A stretch of 64,000 nt of DNA, taken from positions 124,001-188,000 of the forward strand of contig NZ_JARVRJ010000002.1 of assembly GCF_030209745.1 (NCBI RefSeq). Direction: 5' to 3'. Origin of the DNA: Arthrobacter sp. fls2-241-R2A-200 (GTDB taxonomy: Bacteria > Actinomycetota > Actinomycetes > Actinomycetales > Micrococcaceae). The position numbers were made by a program, and so were the translations under genes. This document shows, one piece after another, positions 8,819-18,397 of the stretch. How positions within the stretch are numbered: position 1 is the stretch's first letter; the number at the start of each line of letters is the position of its first letter. Under the pieces are notes generated by a model that had not been told where the DNA came from, searched no databases, and was given only the letters and a program-made list of their open reading frames with translations.

Positions 8819-9904
8819 ATGGTCCACGCAGTCAAAGGTGTCGTCGTCCGCTCCAAGGGCGCACCCGCAACCCTCGAAACCGTCTTGGTTCCCGAACCGG
8901 GACCCGGTGAGGCGTTGGTGGACATCCTCACCAGCGGCGTCTGCCACACCGATCTTCACTACAAGCTCGGCGGCATCAGTGACGATTTCCCGTTCTTGCT
9001 CGGCCACGAAGCCACCGGTGTTGTCAGCGCAGTGGGCCCGGACGTCACCAACGTCGTCCCCGGGGACCGTGTGGTCCTGAATTGGCGCGCTGTCTGCGGC
9101 AACTGCCGTGCCTGCAACCGCGGCCAAGCACAATATTGCTTCAACACCCACAACGCAACCCAAAAAATGACCCTCGAGGACGGCACGGAGCTCTCCCCGG
9201 CCTTGGGCATCGGCGCCTTCATCGAAAAGACACTTGTTGCCGCCGGGCAATGCACCAAAGTGGACCCCGACGCCGATGCTGCCGCCGTCGGCCTGCTCGG
9301 CTGCGGCGTCATGGCCGGGTTGGGTGCGGCCCTGAACACCGGTGGCGTTAAGCGCGGCGATTCCGTTGCCGTGATCGGATGCGGCGGTGTGGGCACAGCT
9401 GCCATCGCTGGTGCAGCGCTCGCGGGCGCCACCACCATCATCGCCGTCGACATCGATGCGAAGAAGCTCGAACGTGCCAAAGAGCTTGGAGCCACCCATT
9501 CGGTGGATTCCTCCGCCGGGGACCCCGTGGAAGCAATCCGCGCACTCACCGGCGGCTTCGGCGCCGACGTCGTCATTGACGCGGTCGGACGGCCGGAAAC
9601 GTACAAGCAGGCTTTCTATGCGCGGGACCTCGCCGGAACGGTGGTACTGGTGGGCGTTCCCACACCGGAGATGACCCTGGAACTGCCCCTGCTGGACGTG
9701 TTCGGGCGGGGTGGTTCCTTGAAATCGTCCTGGTACGGAGATTGCCTGCCATCCCGCGACTTCCCCATGCTGGTGGACCTGTACAAACAGGGCAGACTGG
9801 ATCTCGACGCCTTCGTCAGCGAGCGCATCACCATCAACGACGTCGAAGAAGCGTTCGACAAGATGCACCAGGGCACTGTGCTGCGCTCGGTTGTTGAACT
9901 ATGA
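8819..9904 (+). CDS. mscR: S-(hydroxymethyl)mycothiol dehydrogenase (zinc alcohol dehydrogenase family)
   Basis: A 361-residue medium-chain dehydrogenase. Visible are the catalytic zinc ligands (Cys in GVCHTDLH and His in GHEATG), the structural zinc cluster CGNC-x2-C-x7-C, and a Rossmann motif IGCGGVG. Its sequence and its four-base overlap with a metallo-beta-lactamase-fold gene match the mscR/adhE2-Rv2260 pair of mycobacteria, which oxidises S-hydroxymethylmycothiol (from formaldehyde) with NAD+ and also reduces S-nitrosomycothiol. A plain alcohol dehydrogenase is the alternative, but the neighbour makes the mycothiol role more likely. The ATG at 8819 follows GAAGGGAA. Confidence 0.88.
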   Translation: MVHAVKGVVVRSKGAPATLETVLVPEPGPGEALVDILTSGVCHTDLHYKLGGISDDFPFLLGHEATGVVSAVGPDVTNVVPGDRVVLNWRAVCGNCRACNRGQAQYCFNTHNATQKMTLEDGTELSPALGIGAFIEKTLVAAGQCTKVDPDADAAAVGLLGCGVMAGLGAALNTGGVKRGDSVAVIGCGGVGTAAIAGAALAGATTIIAVDIDAKKLERAKELGATHSVDSSAGDPVEAIRALTGGFGADVVIDAVGRPETYKQAFYARDLAGTVVLVGVPTPEMTLELPLLDVFGRGGSLKSSWYGDCLPSRDFPMLVDLYKQGRLDLDAFVSERITINDVEEAFDKMHQGTVLRSVVEL

Positions 9905-10542
9905 GCTCCGCAAGCAGCCCCCGCATCGATCACGTGGTCACATCCGGCACGTTTTCCCTTGACGGTGGCACCTGGGACGTGGATAACAATGTCTGGATCG
10001 TCGGGGACGATTCCGAGTGCATCGTGATTGATCCTGCCCATGACCCCGAAGCCATTCGCTCCGCCGTCGACGGGCGCGCGGTAAAGGCCGTACTGCTCAC
10101 GCACGGACATGACGACCACATCGCGTCCGCAGGGGCATTCGCGGAGCTCGTCAAGGCGCCCGTTCACCTCCATGCTGACGACATGATGCTGTGGCGGGCG
10201 GTGTTCCCTGACACGGCCCCGGACGTTGAGATCGTGGACGGTGACGAGTTCACCGTGGCTGGTGCTGCGCTCAAAGCCATCCACACTCCGGGCCATTCGC
10301 CTGGATCAGTGTCCTTCCACCTACCCGCCGCGGAGACCCTGTTCAGCGGTGACACGCTTTTCCAGGGCGGTCCTGGGGCGACCGGCCGTTCCTACAGCGA
10401 CTTTCCCACCATTATCGAATCCATCAGGACCAAGCTACTCACCTTGCCGGAGGAAACTGTGGTGCGCACTGGCCACGGTGATTCGACCACTATCGGCGCG
10501 GAAAAGCCGCACTTGGACGAATGGATAGCTCGGGGCCACTAA
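9901..10542 (+). CDS. Metallo-beta-lactamase-fold hydrolase paired with mscR
   Basis: A 213-residue MBL-fold enzyme of glyoxalase II type. The metal site motif THGHDDH is intact, with the further His in HTPGH, the Asp in FSGDTLF and a final His near RTGHG. It overlaps mscR by four bases (ATGA), so the two are translated together. In this arrangement it is proposed to hydrolyse S-formylmycothiol to formate and mycothiol, completing formaldehyde detoxification. That substrate is inferred from the context. Confidence 0.87.
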   Translation: MSSASSPRIDHVVTSGTFSLDGGTWDVDNNVWIVGDDSECIVIDPAHDPEAIRSAVDGRAVKAVLLTHGHDDHIASAGAFAELVKAPVHLHADDMMLWRAVFPDTAPDVEIVDGDEFTVAGAALKAIHTPGHSPGSVSFHLPAAETLFSGDTLFQGGPGATGRSYSDFPTIIESIRTKLLTLPEETVVRTGHGDSTTIGAEKPHLDEWIARGH

Positions 10543-10563
10543 CCATCCACCCACGCAGGGCAC

Positions 10564-11307
10564 CTACGCCAGAAGCGTCCTGAAGTCGCCGTCGAGCACG
10601 TCGGCGTAGGTGCCATACGCGGCGACCACGGCGTCTTCCACTGCGCTGACGTCCACGTGGGGCAGCAGATCGTTGGCGGCACCCGCCGTCGTCGGGTCCC
10701 AGTCAAGGCCCAGCGCAGCGTAACTCGCCGTCAAGACCTCACGGATGGGCGCAGAGTCCTCCACCACGATCACGGAACTGAACAACCAGCCGCCGGACAC
10801 CACACGCTGGGCTGTACCGATCAGTTTTATACGGTGGGCCGGGAAATCCGGGTCCTCTCCGTGGACACTGAACTCGCCGGGGCAATATTCCCCGGGAATT
10901 TCGCCGACGGCGGCATGGACGCCGACGCTGCGAAGGGCGCCAGCGAGCAACTCGCCAAAAACCGAGAAACGTGCTTTGGCCCCTACTATCGCATCCGCAT
11001 GGGGTTCTATGTGGTCAATCACGAGTGAGCCCGGGTTGTAGGCAGCTGCCCGTCCCCCGGCCTTCCTGACCAATGGCTCAAAGCCCAGGTTTCTGCAGGC
11101 TTCTTCCGCGGCTGCGAATCCGGGCAAGTTAGCGTCCCGCTGGCCGAACGCGACGGTGGGTTCGGGCCGGTACAGGCGCAACGTCGGCCCCAACTGGCCG
11201 CTTCGGGCCCGCCTTAGCAGCTCCAAGGCAAAATCCAGGTCATGCCCTGCTCCCAACGATTCCGGCTGCCGGTAGACCGTGAGGGGAAGCGGCAACGGCA
11301 CGGTCAT
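10564..11307 (-). CDS. Lipoate-protein ligase / lipoyltransferase family protein
   Basis: A 247-residue protein of the biotin/lipoate ligase fold. It shows a degenerate nucleotide/lipoate loop (RKAGGRAAAY in place of R-x-T-G-G-G-A-V-x-H) and the conserved Lys in KLIGTAQRV that contacts the lipoyl-adenylate. The weakly conserved loop makes the substrate uncertain: lipoate, octanoate or another acyl group. Its start shares one base with the stop of the thioesterase-like gene (TGATG), so they form an operon. A lipoate salvage role is possible but not shown. Confidence 0.8.
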   Translation of the reverse strand: MTVPLPLPLTVYRQPESLGAGHDLDFALELLRRARSGQLGPTLRLYRPEPTVAFGQRDANLPGFAAAEEACRNLGFEPLVRKAGGRAAAYNPGSLVIDHIEPHADAIVGAKARFSVFGELLAGALRSVGVHAAVGEIPGEYCPGEFSVHGEDPDFPAHRIKLIGTAQRVVSGGWLFSSVIVVEDSAPIREVLTASYAALGLDWDPTTAGAANDLLPHVDVSAVEDAVVAAYGTYADVLDGDFRTLLA

Positions 11308-12110
11308 CAGCTTTTCCTTAGTGTCAGGATCTGCTCGGCCCTGCCGAATGGTCCGTTGATATCGTGCAGCACGGTGGAGGTCAGGCCGATGCCATCAGAG
11401 CCGAAGGAAACCTCGTTGTCCAACCCCAGCCACTCCCCCGAGGGAGCCCTGTACATGTGAATTTGCAAGTCCACGTTCGGGAAGATGTAGCTGCCTTGCC
11501 CAGGAGGTACGCGCGCGGCGATGCCGTTGGCCGTGTCGACGAGTCCCATCAGCCGGGCGAGGTCGCTGCTGTCCTCTTTGTCCGTCAGGGGATGCTCAGA
11601 CCTTATCCAGACCCTTCCGGATCCCGGACGGTGCCCTTCGGCGACGCGCATTTCCAACGAACGGATGTAGCCGCCGGGCCACACGATGGCTCCATCCCAC
11701 GGCTTGCACTCGTCGGGCGCGGGCAAGGGCCGGTCTTCCACTGCAGCCACTGCGCTGGTGTCGCTGGTGATCATCCGCCATGCCGCCGCCCGAATGGCCA
11801 CCCGGCCACGGGCGGAGAGCTCGGCTTGGATGAGTTCGATGGTCCGGCCGGGTCGCAGGGTTGAGGTGGACACCTGGAACTCGCCGCCCGGGATGAGGCC
11901 GAGGATTTCGTAGCTGATCCGGGCGATCCGTACGTCCTCGCGGGGCTCGTGGCGGACTAGGGCGTCAGCGAGGATGCCTGACGCGGGTGCCATGTGTTGT
12001 TCTTCGGGATTCCAAGCACCTTGGGCGTGGATCGTGGAGCGGTATCGGCCCCCGCCCAGGGATTCGTAGTAGAAATTGCCGTCCGCCAGTTCCGGTATTG
12101 CAGTAGTCAA
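11307..12110 (-). CDS. Acyl-CoA thioesterase-like double-hotdog protein
   Basis: About 267 residues with the layout of TesB-type thioesterases: two hotdog halves, the first with GGGRYRS and a helix after PASGILADAL, the second with the DLQIHMYR...GEWLGLDNEV strand pair. The exact substrate cannot be read from the sequence. The frame is open to 12149, but the TTG at 12110 has AAAGG seven bases upstream and gives MTTAIPEL, a normal family start, so I prefer it. It is translationally coupled to the lipoate-ligase-like gene. Confidence 0.8.
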   Translation of the reverse strand: MTTAIPELADGNFYYESLGGGRYRSTIHAQGAWNPEEQHMAPASGILADALVRHEPREDVRIARISYEILGLIPGGEFQVSTSTLRPGRTIELIQAELSARGRVAIRAAAWRMITSDTSAVAAVEDRPLPAPDECKPWDGAIVWPGGYIRSLEMRVAEGHRPGSGRVWIRSEHPLTDKEDSSDLARLMGLVDTANGIAARVPPGQGSYIFPNVDLQIHMYRAPSGEWLGLDNEVSFGSDGIGLTSTVLHDINGPFGRAEQILTLRKS

Positions 12111-12262
12111 ACCCAAGCCTTTCGCCGATCCAGCAGTCAACTCAGACAACTTTATCCGCTGATGTCTGCCCCATCCGACCCGGCCTCATCACGACCCTGC
12201 CTCATCACGACCCGTGGATCCCGACCCACAGTGGCCGCCAAGGAGAACCCTAGGATGGGTGC

Positions 12263-13225
12263 ATGGACCTCCGTGACGCTGCGCAGCAGCTGTACACCGT
12301 GCTGCCCCGGGACTTCACGGCTGAGCGAGCCGCGTTATCGCGCAAAGCCAAGGACGCAGGCGACAAGGATGTGGCCAAGGAAATTGCCGGGCTTGCCAAG
12401 CCTGCCGCGGGCGCCTGGGCGGTCAACATACTGGCCGTCCACAAGCCCGAGGTGATCGACGGCGTCGCCCGTTTTGGCGCCTCCCTTCGAGACGCCCAAG
12501 CTGAATCGGACACGGAAGCGTTCCGCGAACTCAGCCAACATCGGCAGGGGCAACTCACCTCGGCAGTTCACGCCGCCAAGGACCTGGCACATGAGCTCGG
12601 TGCGCCGCTGAGTGCCGCCGCAGCTGCCGACGTCGAACAAACGTTCCGGGCAGCCATGGCCGACGCCGGGGCCGCCCGGGCCGTATCGACCGGCCGATTA
12701 GTCCGAGCCCTCAGCGGGAACGGTTTTGACCCGGTGGACCTCACCGGCGCCATCGCGGCGGGCGGACCGGAAGACACGTTCGACGCCGGTGAAACCGCGC
12801 CGCCTAAGGGCCAGGTCGCTAAGAAACAGGCAGCTAAGGAGCGCTCCGCCGGCACCGCCCCACGTCCTGATCACGAACCGCGGGAGCAGGCGACCTCCCT
12901 GGCCGAACGCCGTGCCGCCAAACGCGCAGCAGCGCGCAGGGAGGCGCAGGACCACTTCGCATCAGCGGATCGGTTGGCCCGTGACGCCGAGGAGGCAGCG
13001 TCCAAGGCGTGGGACGTCGTGAAGGAGCTGGCGAGCCGAAGGTCAGGCGTCGAAGCGGAGATCAGGGACCTGAAGAAACGCCTGGCAGCCCTTGAAGCGC
13101 AACTCATCGGAATTACCCGCGACGCCGAATCAGCCGAGGCTGACAAGAAAGTTGCCGTCAGGGCCGCCACGGAGCATCGACGCACCGCAGACCAAGCACA
13201 GCGGCGCGTCGACCGGCTGAGCTAA
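12263..13225 (+). CDS. Conserved hypothetical coiled-coil protein
   Basis: 320 residues, soluble. The N-terminal 150 are helical and Ala-rich (AAGAWAVNILAVHKPE region), followed by a Pro/Lys-rich linker near 175-215 and a C-terminal heptad-like, Arg/Glu/Ala-rich coiled coil from about 225 to the end. I recognise it as a conserved actinobacterial hypothetical; no function is known to me. Any similarity to other coiled-coil proteins is probably compositional. It overlaps the convergent oxidoreductase gene by four bases at the stop codons. Confidence 0.8.
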   Translation: MDLRDAAQQLYTVLPRDFTAERAALSRKAKDAGDKDVAKEIAGLAKPAAGAWAVNILAVHKPEVIDGVARFGASLRDAQAESDTEAFRELSQHRQGQLTSAVHAAKDLAHELGAPLSAAAAADVEQTFRAAMADAGAARAVSTGRLVRALSGNGFDPVDLTGAIAAGGPEDTFDAGETAPPKGQVAKKQAAKERSAGTAPRPDHEPREQATSLAERRAAKRAAARREAQDHFASADRLARDAEEAASKAWDVVKELASRRSGVEAEIRDLKKRLAALEAQLIGITRDAESAEADKKVAVRAATEHRRTADQAQRRVDRLS

Positions 13226-14733
13226 TCCTTCTTCTTTTTACCCACCGTCTTCTGCAAATGGTGGGTTGCCGGACCTTCAAGGTACTTGCCCTCGGGGGTG
13301 AAGCGTGACCCATGGAGCGGGCAGTCCCACGACTTCTCGGCGTCATTCCAACTGAGCAGGCCACCCAGGTGGGCGCAACTTGCCGACACCCTGCATACTT
13401 TGCCGTCGACGGTTGAAACAGCTGCCGGTTCACCTTGATAAAGCCCGACGACGCCCATCCCCTCGGGTGGCCGGGTTTCGTCAGTGATCTCAGGGTTGTT
13501 CCGGACCTTCGCTCTATCCTCGACCATTCGCTTGGCGACACTCGCGTTAAGTCGCACCGCCTGGAGTGCACCCTGCGGCGACGTGACGCGATGGTGGATG
13601 ACGCTCGCCCAATCCGATTGCCCGCCCAGAAGGTCTGAGGTAAGGGACAGGGCCGCCGCCACCCCGTTACTCAGGCCCCATTTGTTGTAGCCAGTGGCGA
13701 AAAAGATCCGGCCATGCCCCCGCGGCAGCTTCCCGAAGAAAGGCATGAGGTTGGTCGCTTGGTAGTCCTGAGCGGACCATGTGTGGGTAACTTCGGACCC
13801 CGGGTAATGCTCCTGCGCCCACCCGAGGAGGTCGTCCAGATGTTGTTGCGGAGATGCCGCACGGCCAGCGGTGTGCCCATATCCACCGACGAGCAGGAGC
13901 TCTCCTTCCGGTGTGGGGTGGGTGCGCTGGGAGCGTGTGGGCGAGTCGATGGAGAGGTACATACCTTGCGGGACCGTAGTGCCCGCCGGCGGACGGAGGG
14001 CGGCCGCGTACGAGCGGTTCGGTTCCAGCTTGGCGAAATAAAGGCCGCGATTCAGGATGGGCGTTCCCGTGGCCACCACCACCGCGTCTGCTGTGAACGT
14101 ACCCTTGCGGGTGGAAACCTCCATCGGTTGGCCGGAGCCAACATTCTGCACCTGCACGCCCTCGACAATCACGCCACCGTGTCCCCGAATGTCCTTGGCA
14201 AGGGCATCCAGGACTTCCATGGGATGAAGTTGCGCCTGGTCTTCCAACTCCAAGGCCTCGACCACGGGAAACGGAAGTCCGGGGTCACGGCTGAAATGGA
14301 CATCCAAACCCGCGTCCCGCGCAACCGCCGCCTCCTTGCGAAGCCGCTGGCCGCCGTCGCCAGTAGTTGCGAACGTGACCGCCGTTCGGCGCTGAAACGG
14401 GACGGCCTGCTGCTCCATGTACTGCGTCAGCCACGCCTGCCCTGTCTTGTTGGCCTCAACATAGGCCTGCACCACTTTCAAGGAGTACTGGCTGCGCAGG
14501 GCAGAGAGCGCCCCTCCCTGGAGCAAACTCAACTTGCCCGTGGTGTTCCCGGTGGTCACCGCGCCCAGGCTCCGGGCCTCGAACACCACCACGCGTTGGC
14601 CGGACCTGGACAACAGCAAGGCCGCCACCATCCCGGTGATTCCTGCACCCACAACGATGGTGTCCCAATGCTTTTCATCCGGTAGGGCATCGGACGCGAA
14701 GTGGGATTCCCTGTCCAGCCACAGCGATTTCAT
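13222..14733 (-). CDS. FAD-dependent oxidoreductase with C-terminal Rieske [2Fe-2S] domain
   Basis: A 503-residue fusion. The N-terminal half is a DAO/glycine-oxidase-type FAD domain with G29-x-G31-x2-G34 and an Arg-rich second strand (VVVFEAR). The C-terminal 60 residues are a Rieske domain with C453-x-H455 and C471-x2-H474. Such fusions are thought to pass electrons between the iron-sulfur cluster and FAD; the substrate is unknown. The Lys-rich tail is unusual. The start is ATG 14733, one codon after a TTG. It stands alone between a truncated AlkD-like gene and the convergent coiled-coil gene. Confidence 0.88.
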   Translation of the reverse strand: MKSLWLDRESHFASDALPDEKHWDTIVVGAGITGMVAALLLSRSGQRVVVFEARSLGAVTTGNTTGKLSLLQGGALSALRSQYSLKVVQAYVEANKTGQAWLTQYMEQQAVPFQRRTAVTFATTGDGGQRLRKEAAVARDAGLDVHFSRDPGLPFPVVEALELEDQAQLHPMEVLDALAKDIRGHGGVIVEGVQVQNVGSGQPMEVSTRKGTFTADAVVVATGTPILNRGLYFAKLEPNRSYAAALRPPAGTTVPQGMYLSIDSPTRSQRTHPTPEGELLLVGGYGHTAGRAASPQQHLDDLLGWAQEHYPGSEVTHTWSAQDYQATNLMPFFGKLPRGHGRIFFATGYNKWGLSNGVAAALSLTSDLLGGQSDWASVIHHRVTSPQGALQAVRLNASVAKRMVEDRAKVRNNPEITDETRPPEGMGVVGLYQGEPAAVSTVDGKVCRVSASCAHLGGLLSWNDAEKSWDCPLHGSRFTPEGKYLEGPATHHLQKTVGKKKKD

Positions 14734-14813
14734 CAAACAACCCTGCCTCTCAATTCACGGAATTGGCACCTGGCATGTGTTGATGGCAACGGTAGGCGGG
14801 TCGCTGGTCCTTA

Positions 14814-15305
14814 TCAAGGGGTTGGACGGCCTGTCGCGAGCGCGGCAGCCCTCCGCAATTCCGGGTCCGGGTCCTCTGCCCAACGGTCCATGACCCGATC
14901 CGCGCGCTCGCGTGCCAGCCCCTCCAACTGGGCCAACAGCGGCCGGACCACATCTTTGGCCAACGGGTCCACCAGTTCCCGCGTGCCGGCCTGCCTGACG
15001 AAGCCCTCGATCCGTGTGAGGTCGGTGTTGACCAGCAAGCTCACCCGGGCTTGCAACAACACCACCGCTGCCAGCCGGCGTTCGAATACAGGCTCCGACC
15101 ACAGTTCCGAGCTCAACGCCGTGATGTCATCGTGGCTCAGGGCCTTGTACTTCTTCAAGGCATCACGGATGGTTCCGCGGACGGCCCCGACAGATGCCCC
15201 ATACACTTTCACGCTTTCGCCCAGGCGCTCGCTGGCTTCTGCGGCTTTCTCCCACGACGATTCGCGCTGCAGTGTGTAGTCCACGAACTCACCGGCTTCA
15301 CTCAC
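14814..15305 (-). CDS. Truncated DNA alkylation repair (AlkD-like HEAT-repeat) protein
   Basis: 163 residues of helical HEAT-like sequence resembling the middle of AlkD glycosylases: LSSELWSEPVFERRLAAVVLL and the later LRRAAALAT helix line up with AlkD repeats. AlkD proteins are normally about 230 residues. This one stops right after LRRAAALAT, so the last repeats, including the conserved Trp of the FIQKAIGW region, are missing, and the WWD segment carrying the catalytic Asp reads RELVD. The other two frames downstream do not hold the missing part; the oxidoreductase gene starts 80 bp on. Either a decayed gene or a non-catalytic derivative. GTG start. Confidence 0.6.
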   Translation of the reverse strand: MSEAGEFVDYTLQRESSWEKAAEASERLGESVKVYGASVGAVRGTIRDALKKYKALSHDDITALSSELWSEPVFERRLAAVVLLQARVSLLVNTDLTRIEGFVRQAGTRELVDPLAKDVVRPLLAQLEGLARERADRVMDRWAEDPDPELRRAAALATGRPTP

Positions 15306-15365
15306 CCGTCCATTTTGTCAGTGCCCGCCCATAGCGTGTGGCCAACAGCAACCGACAGGAGACAC

Positions 15366-16454
15366 ATGACGTCCCAAGAGCTAGCAACCGAGGCTTCCTT
15401 TCCGGGCGTCCCGGGAGCCTCCTCCATGCCCGAGTGGTATCCGGACTTGCTCCACACCGTGGCTCAGGAAGTTCGTGTTGGCCGGACTCGTGCCGTCGCT
15501 GCCGCCAATGCTGAGCTGCTGAATTCCTACTGGAGCATCGGCCGGCAGCTTGCCGAGCGCGAATCCCAGGAAGGCTGGGGCGCCAAAGTGGTCACGAGGC
15601 TGTCCGCTGACATCCGCTCACGCTTCCCCGGGGCGAAGGGATTCTCCCCCAGGAACCTTCGGTACATGAAGAGCTTCGCCCACGCGTGGCCGGACTTCCC
15701 GATGTTGCAAGCACCGCTTGCAACATTGCCGTGGTACCACCAGATCGCCTTGCTGGAAAAGCTCGACGACGCCGCCACGCGGCTCTGGTATGCAGCGGCA
15801 GCCGTCCAGCATGGTTGGTCCCGGAACGTCCTGACGCATCAGATCTCCACCCGTTTGCACGAGCGCTCCGGGCAGGCCATCACCAACTTCGCTTCCACCA
15901 TGGTTCGGGCCGACTCGGACCTCGCCCAGCAAGCCACCAAAGACCCCTATGTCTTTGACTTCCTCGCCATGGCCGAACGGCACACCGAACGCGATTTGGA
16001 GGTGCAGTTGGTGAAGCATGTGGAGAAGTTCCTGCTGGAGCTGGGTCAAGGTTTCGCCTTTGTTGGCGAGCAGGTTCGTCTGGAAATTACCGGCGACGAG
16101 TTTTTAGCGGACCTGCTGTTCTATCACTTGAAGCTGCGGTGCTACATGGTGATCGAGCTTAAGGCTGTGAAGTTCGAGCCCGGCTTCCTCGGGCAGTTGG
16201 GGATGTACATGGCTGCGGTTGACGATCTCATGGCACACCCGGATGACAAGCCCACTATCGGGCTGCTGCTTTGCAAGGAGAAGAACAGCGTGGTGGCCGA
16301 GTACGCCCTGCGTGGCTTCAAAGCCCCGGTGGGGATTGCTGAGTGGCGAACGTCGTTGGCCGACTCGCTACCCGAGGAGCTGATTGGGAGCTTGCCGAGC
16401 ATCGAGACATTGGAAGCCGAGTTGGCGAACCAGACGGAGGGGGTGGAGGGGTAG
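15366..16454 (+). CDS. DUF1016/YhcG family PDDEXK nuclease
   Basis: A 362-residue protein with the two parts of the YhcG family: an N-terminal DUF1016 domain ([11 protein letters not shown], then the [12 protein letters not shown] segment) and a C-terminal PDDEXK nuclease-like domain in which [10 protein letters not shown] and the E-x-K of [11 protein letters not shown] are the candidate metal residues. These proteins are scattered by horizontal transfer and found near restriction or other defence genes, but their job is not settled. Here no restriction or methylase gene accompanies it. ATG 15366 with AGGAG upstream. It diverges from the truncated AlkD-like gene. Confidence 0.85.
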   Translation: MTSQELATEASFPGVPGASSMPEWYPDLLHTVAQEVRVGRTRAVAAANAELLNSYWSIGRQLAERESQEGWGAKVVTRLSADIRSRFPGAKGFSPRNLRYMKSFAHAWPDFPMLQAPLATLPWYHQIALLEKLDDAATRLWYAAAAVQHGWSRNVLTHQISTRLHERSGQAITNFASTMVRADSDLAQQATKDPYVFDFLAMAERHTERDLEVQLVKHVEKFLLELGQGFAFVGEQVRLEITGDEFLADLLFYHLKLRCYMVIELKAVKFEPGFLGQLGMYMAAVDDLMAHPDDKPTIGLLLCKEKNSVVAEYALRGFKAPVGIAEWRTSLADSLPEELIGSLPSIETLEAELANQTEGVEG

Positions 16455-16548
16455 GTCAGCGGTCTCTGACCGCTGGTGCAATGGGCGGCATCTAGTGCGT
16501 TCGCTGTGGCGAGCTAATAATGTCAGTGCCCCTTGGCAGAGTAGGGGC

Positions 16549-17991
16549 ATGGAGCAGATTCGGGATAGGCACGTAGCCACAGCTATAGGTGCTGCGCTTC
16601 TGCCTTCCCCGCCCCGGCCTGTTTCGAGACGGTCCGGCCCAGCTCCTGCATCAGTGACTCCACGTCCGGTGGCGAACGGTACGGTCTCGGAGCAGCCCGG
16701 CTCGGTGGGTCATGGTTCCATCAGCCGTGATCTGATCGATCAGTTGCGCGCTTTGGAGGATATGAAGTCGGCCATCTCGAGTTTGCAGGCCAAAATCGCG
16801 GTCGCATTTGACCTGGCCCAGCGCGCAGAACAAGCGGCAGCCGGTGTTCCTGCTGCCCAGCGGGGTGGCGGTGTCGCCGCGCAGGTAGCGTTGGCCCGTC
16901 GTGAGTCGCCGAACCGGGGCGGCCGGTTGCTGGGTTTGGCAAAGGCCTTGGTCACGGAGATGCCTCGCACTATGGCCGCACTGGAATCGGGTCAGCTCAA
17001 CGAATGGCGCGCCACACTGCTGGTGAAGGAAACAGCGTGCCTGTCGGTGGAGGATCGCTGTGCGGTGGATGAGGAACTCGCCGCCGATACCGGGACCTTC
17101 AATGGTTCTGGGGACAAGGCCATCATCACCGCGGCAAAAGCCGCCGCCTACCGCCGTGATCCCCGCTCGGTCACCCAACGTGCCGCCCACGCCGCCAGCG
17201 AGCGAACCGTCAGCCTTCGCCCGGCGCCCGATACCATGACCTATCTGACCGCCCTCTTGCCGGCAGCACAAGGAGTGGCCGCCTACGCCGCGCTGACCCG
17301 CACCGCCGATTCGCTCCGGTCTGCAGGCGATCAGCGATCCCGGGGACAACTCATGGCGGACACCCTCGTGGAACGCGTCACCGGCACCCCTGGCGGAATC
17401 TCCGGCGTCGACGTCCAACTCGTCATGACGGACCGCACCCTGTTCCGAGGCGACAGCGAACCAGCACGGCTCAAAGGCTACGGAACAGTCCCCGCAGGAT
17501 GGGCACGGAAACTACTTCAACCAAGCGAACCTGGGGAGCTGACGCGGACTTCCGGCACAGGAGCAGATGCCGCTGCCGTCGACATCGACTTCCGTGTGTG
17601 GCTTCGCCGGCTCTACACAGCACCTGCGACGAGCGAGTTGCTCGCTTCGGACTCCAAAGCCCGGCTATTCCCCCAGCGGCTCCGGCGTTTCATCGAGACC
17701 CGGGATACCGCATGCAGAACCCCCTACTGTGATGCGCCCATCCGCCACATCGACCATATAGTTTCGTGGCAATTGGGCGGTCCTACGTCCATCCAAAACG
17801 GCGCGGGACTCTGCGAAGCCTGCAATCACACCAAAGAAAACCCTGGCTGGTCTGTCAGAAGCGAGTCTGGCCCCCGGCATACCCTGAACGTCAGCACCCC
17901 CACCGGACACACCTACCGGTCCACGGCCCCGCCCCTACCAGGCCGCGAACGTATGGATTGGCTGGCGTCGGCAGATGAAGGCGGCCCCTAA
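16549..17991 (+). CDS. DUF222 domain HNH endonuclease-like protein (13E12 repeat family)
   Basis: 480 residues. The N-terminal 300 are the helical DUF222 region; the C-terminus is an HNH domain with [16 protein letters not shown], a conserved [17 protein letters not shown] stretch and the final His in NHTKENPGW, so the two Cys pairs and catalytic His are intact. Actinobacterial genomes carry many such genes, often near mobile DNA; biological role unknown, probably DNA cleavage. The frame is open 55 codons upstream, but ATG 16549 gives the normal family start (MEQIRDRH). The upstream spacer is only about 95 bp after the DUF1016 gene. Confidence 0.83.
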   Translation: MEQIRDRHVATAIGAALLPSPPRPVSRRSGPAPASVTPRPVANGTVSEQPGSVGHGSISRDLIDQLRALEDMKSAISSLQAKIAVAFDLAQRAEQAAAGVPAAQRGGGVAAQVALARRESPNRGGRLLGLAKALVTEMPRTMAALESGQLNEWRATLLVKETACLSVEDRCAVDEELAADTGTFNGSGDKAIITAAKAAAYRRDPRSVTQRAAHAASERTVSLRPAPDTMTYLTALLPAAQGVAAYAALTRTADSLRSAGDQRSRGQLMADTLVERVTGTPGGISGVDVQLVMTDRTLFRGDSEPARLKGYGTVPAGWARKLLQPSEPGELTRTSGTGADAAAVDIDFRVWLRRLYTAPATSELLASDSKARLFPQRLRRFIETRDTACRTPYCDAPIRHIDHIVSWQLGGPTSIQNGAGLCEACNHTKENPGWSVRSESGPRHTLNVSTPTGHTYRSTAPPLPGRERMDWLASADEGGP

Positions 17992-17996
17992 CGGCC

Positions 17997-18290
17997 TTAG
18001 CTGGCTGGATCGTACTGGAACTCTCTGAGTTCCTGGAGACAGCGGCATGCGACGGCGATCTTCGCGGCCCACTCAACTGCTGCTTCACGCGCGGGCAACT
18101 CCAGGATGGTGCAGCCGCCATTGGGTACCGTGTATCCCGGGTACGTGCCCCGGCGTGACTGCATGCCCGGCTTCCGCCGCGACGTCGAGCTCGTCCGCCG
18201 TGAGCTGCATGGCCTCCCCGGGAACAAGATCAAGTACTTTGTTATTGTCCGTCTCCAGTACTAATAGCGAAGCCCCCTACGCGACCGTGC
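17997..18290 (-). pseudogene. YciI-like protein remnant
   Basis: The reading frame ending at 17997 gives about 45 residues typical of the C-terminal half of YciI/YCII proteins: GGCTILELP, REAAVEWAAKIA and ELREF. Upstream of about 18135 this frame turns into Arg/Ser-rich nonsense, while a shifted frame (LLVLETDN, QLTADELDVAAE) looks coding as far as about 18285 but lacks an ATG. I read this as a frameshifted, truncated gene. YciI proteins are small enzymes or stress proteins of mostly unknown role. Confidence 0.45.
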
Positions 18291-18301
18291 GTAAGGGGCT
18301 T
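18270..18301. terminator. 13-bp hairpin next to the YciI remnant
   Basis: AAGCCCCCTACGC pairs with GCGTAAGGGGCTT (one mismatch) around a six-base loop. No T-run follows on either strand, so termination is possible but unproved. It marks the left end of the segment that carries the FUSC and MarR genes. Confidence 0.45.
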
Positions 18302-18397
18302 GGAAGCTACCAGAGACGGGCCGATCTTAGAACTCGCAGGCTAGTTGACCGACGTGGCCAGTTCTGGACTCCGGCAATGCAGCGGCTTTTTAAGCCA

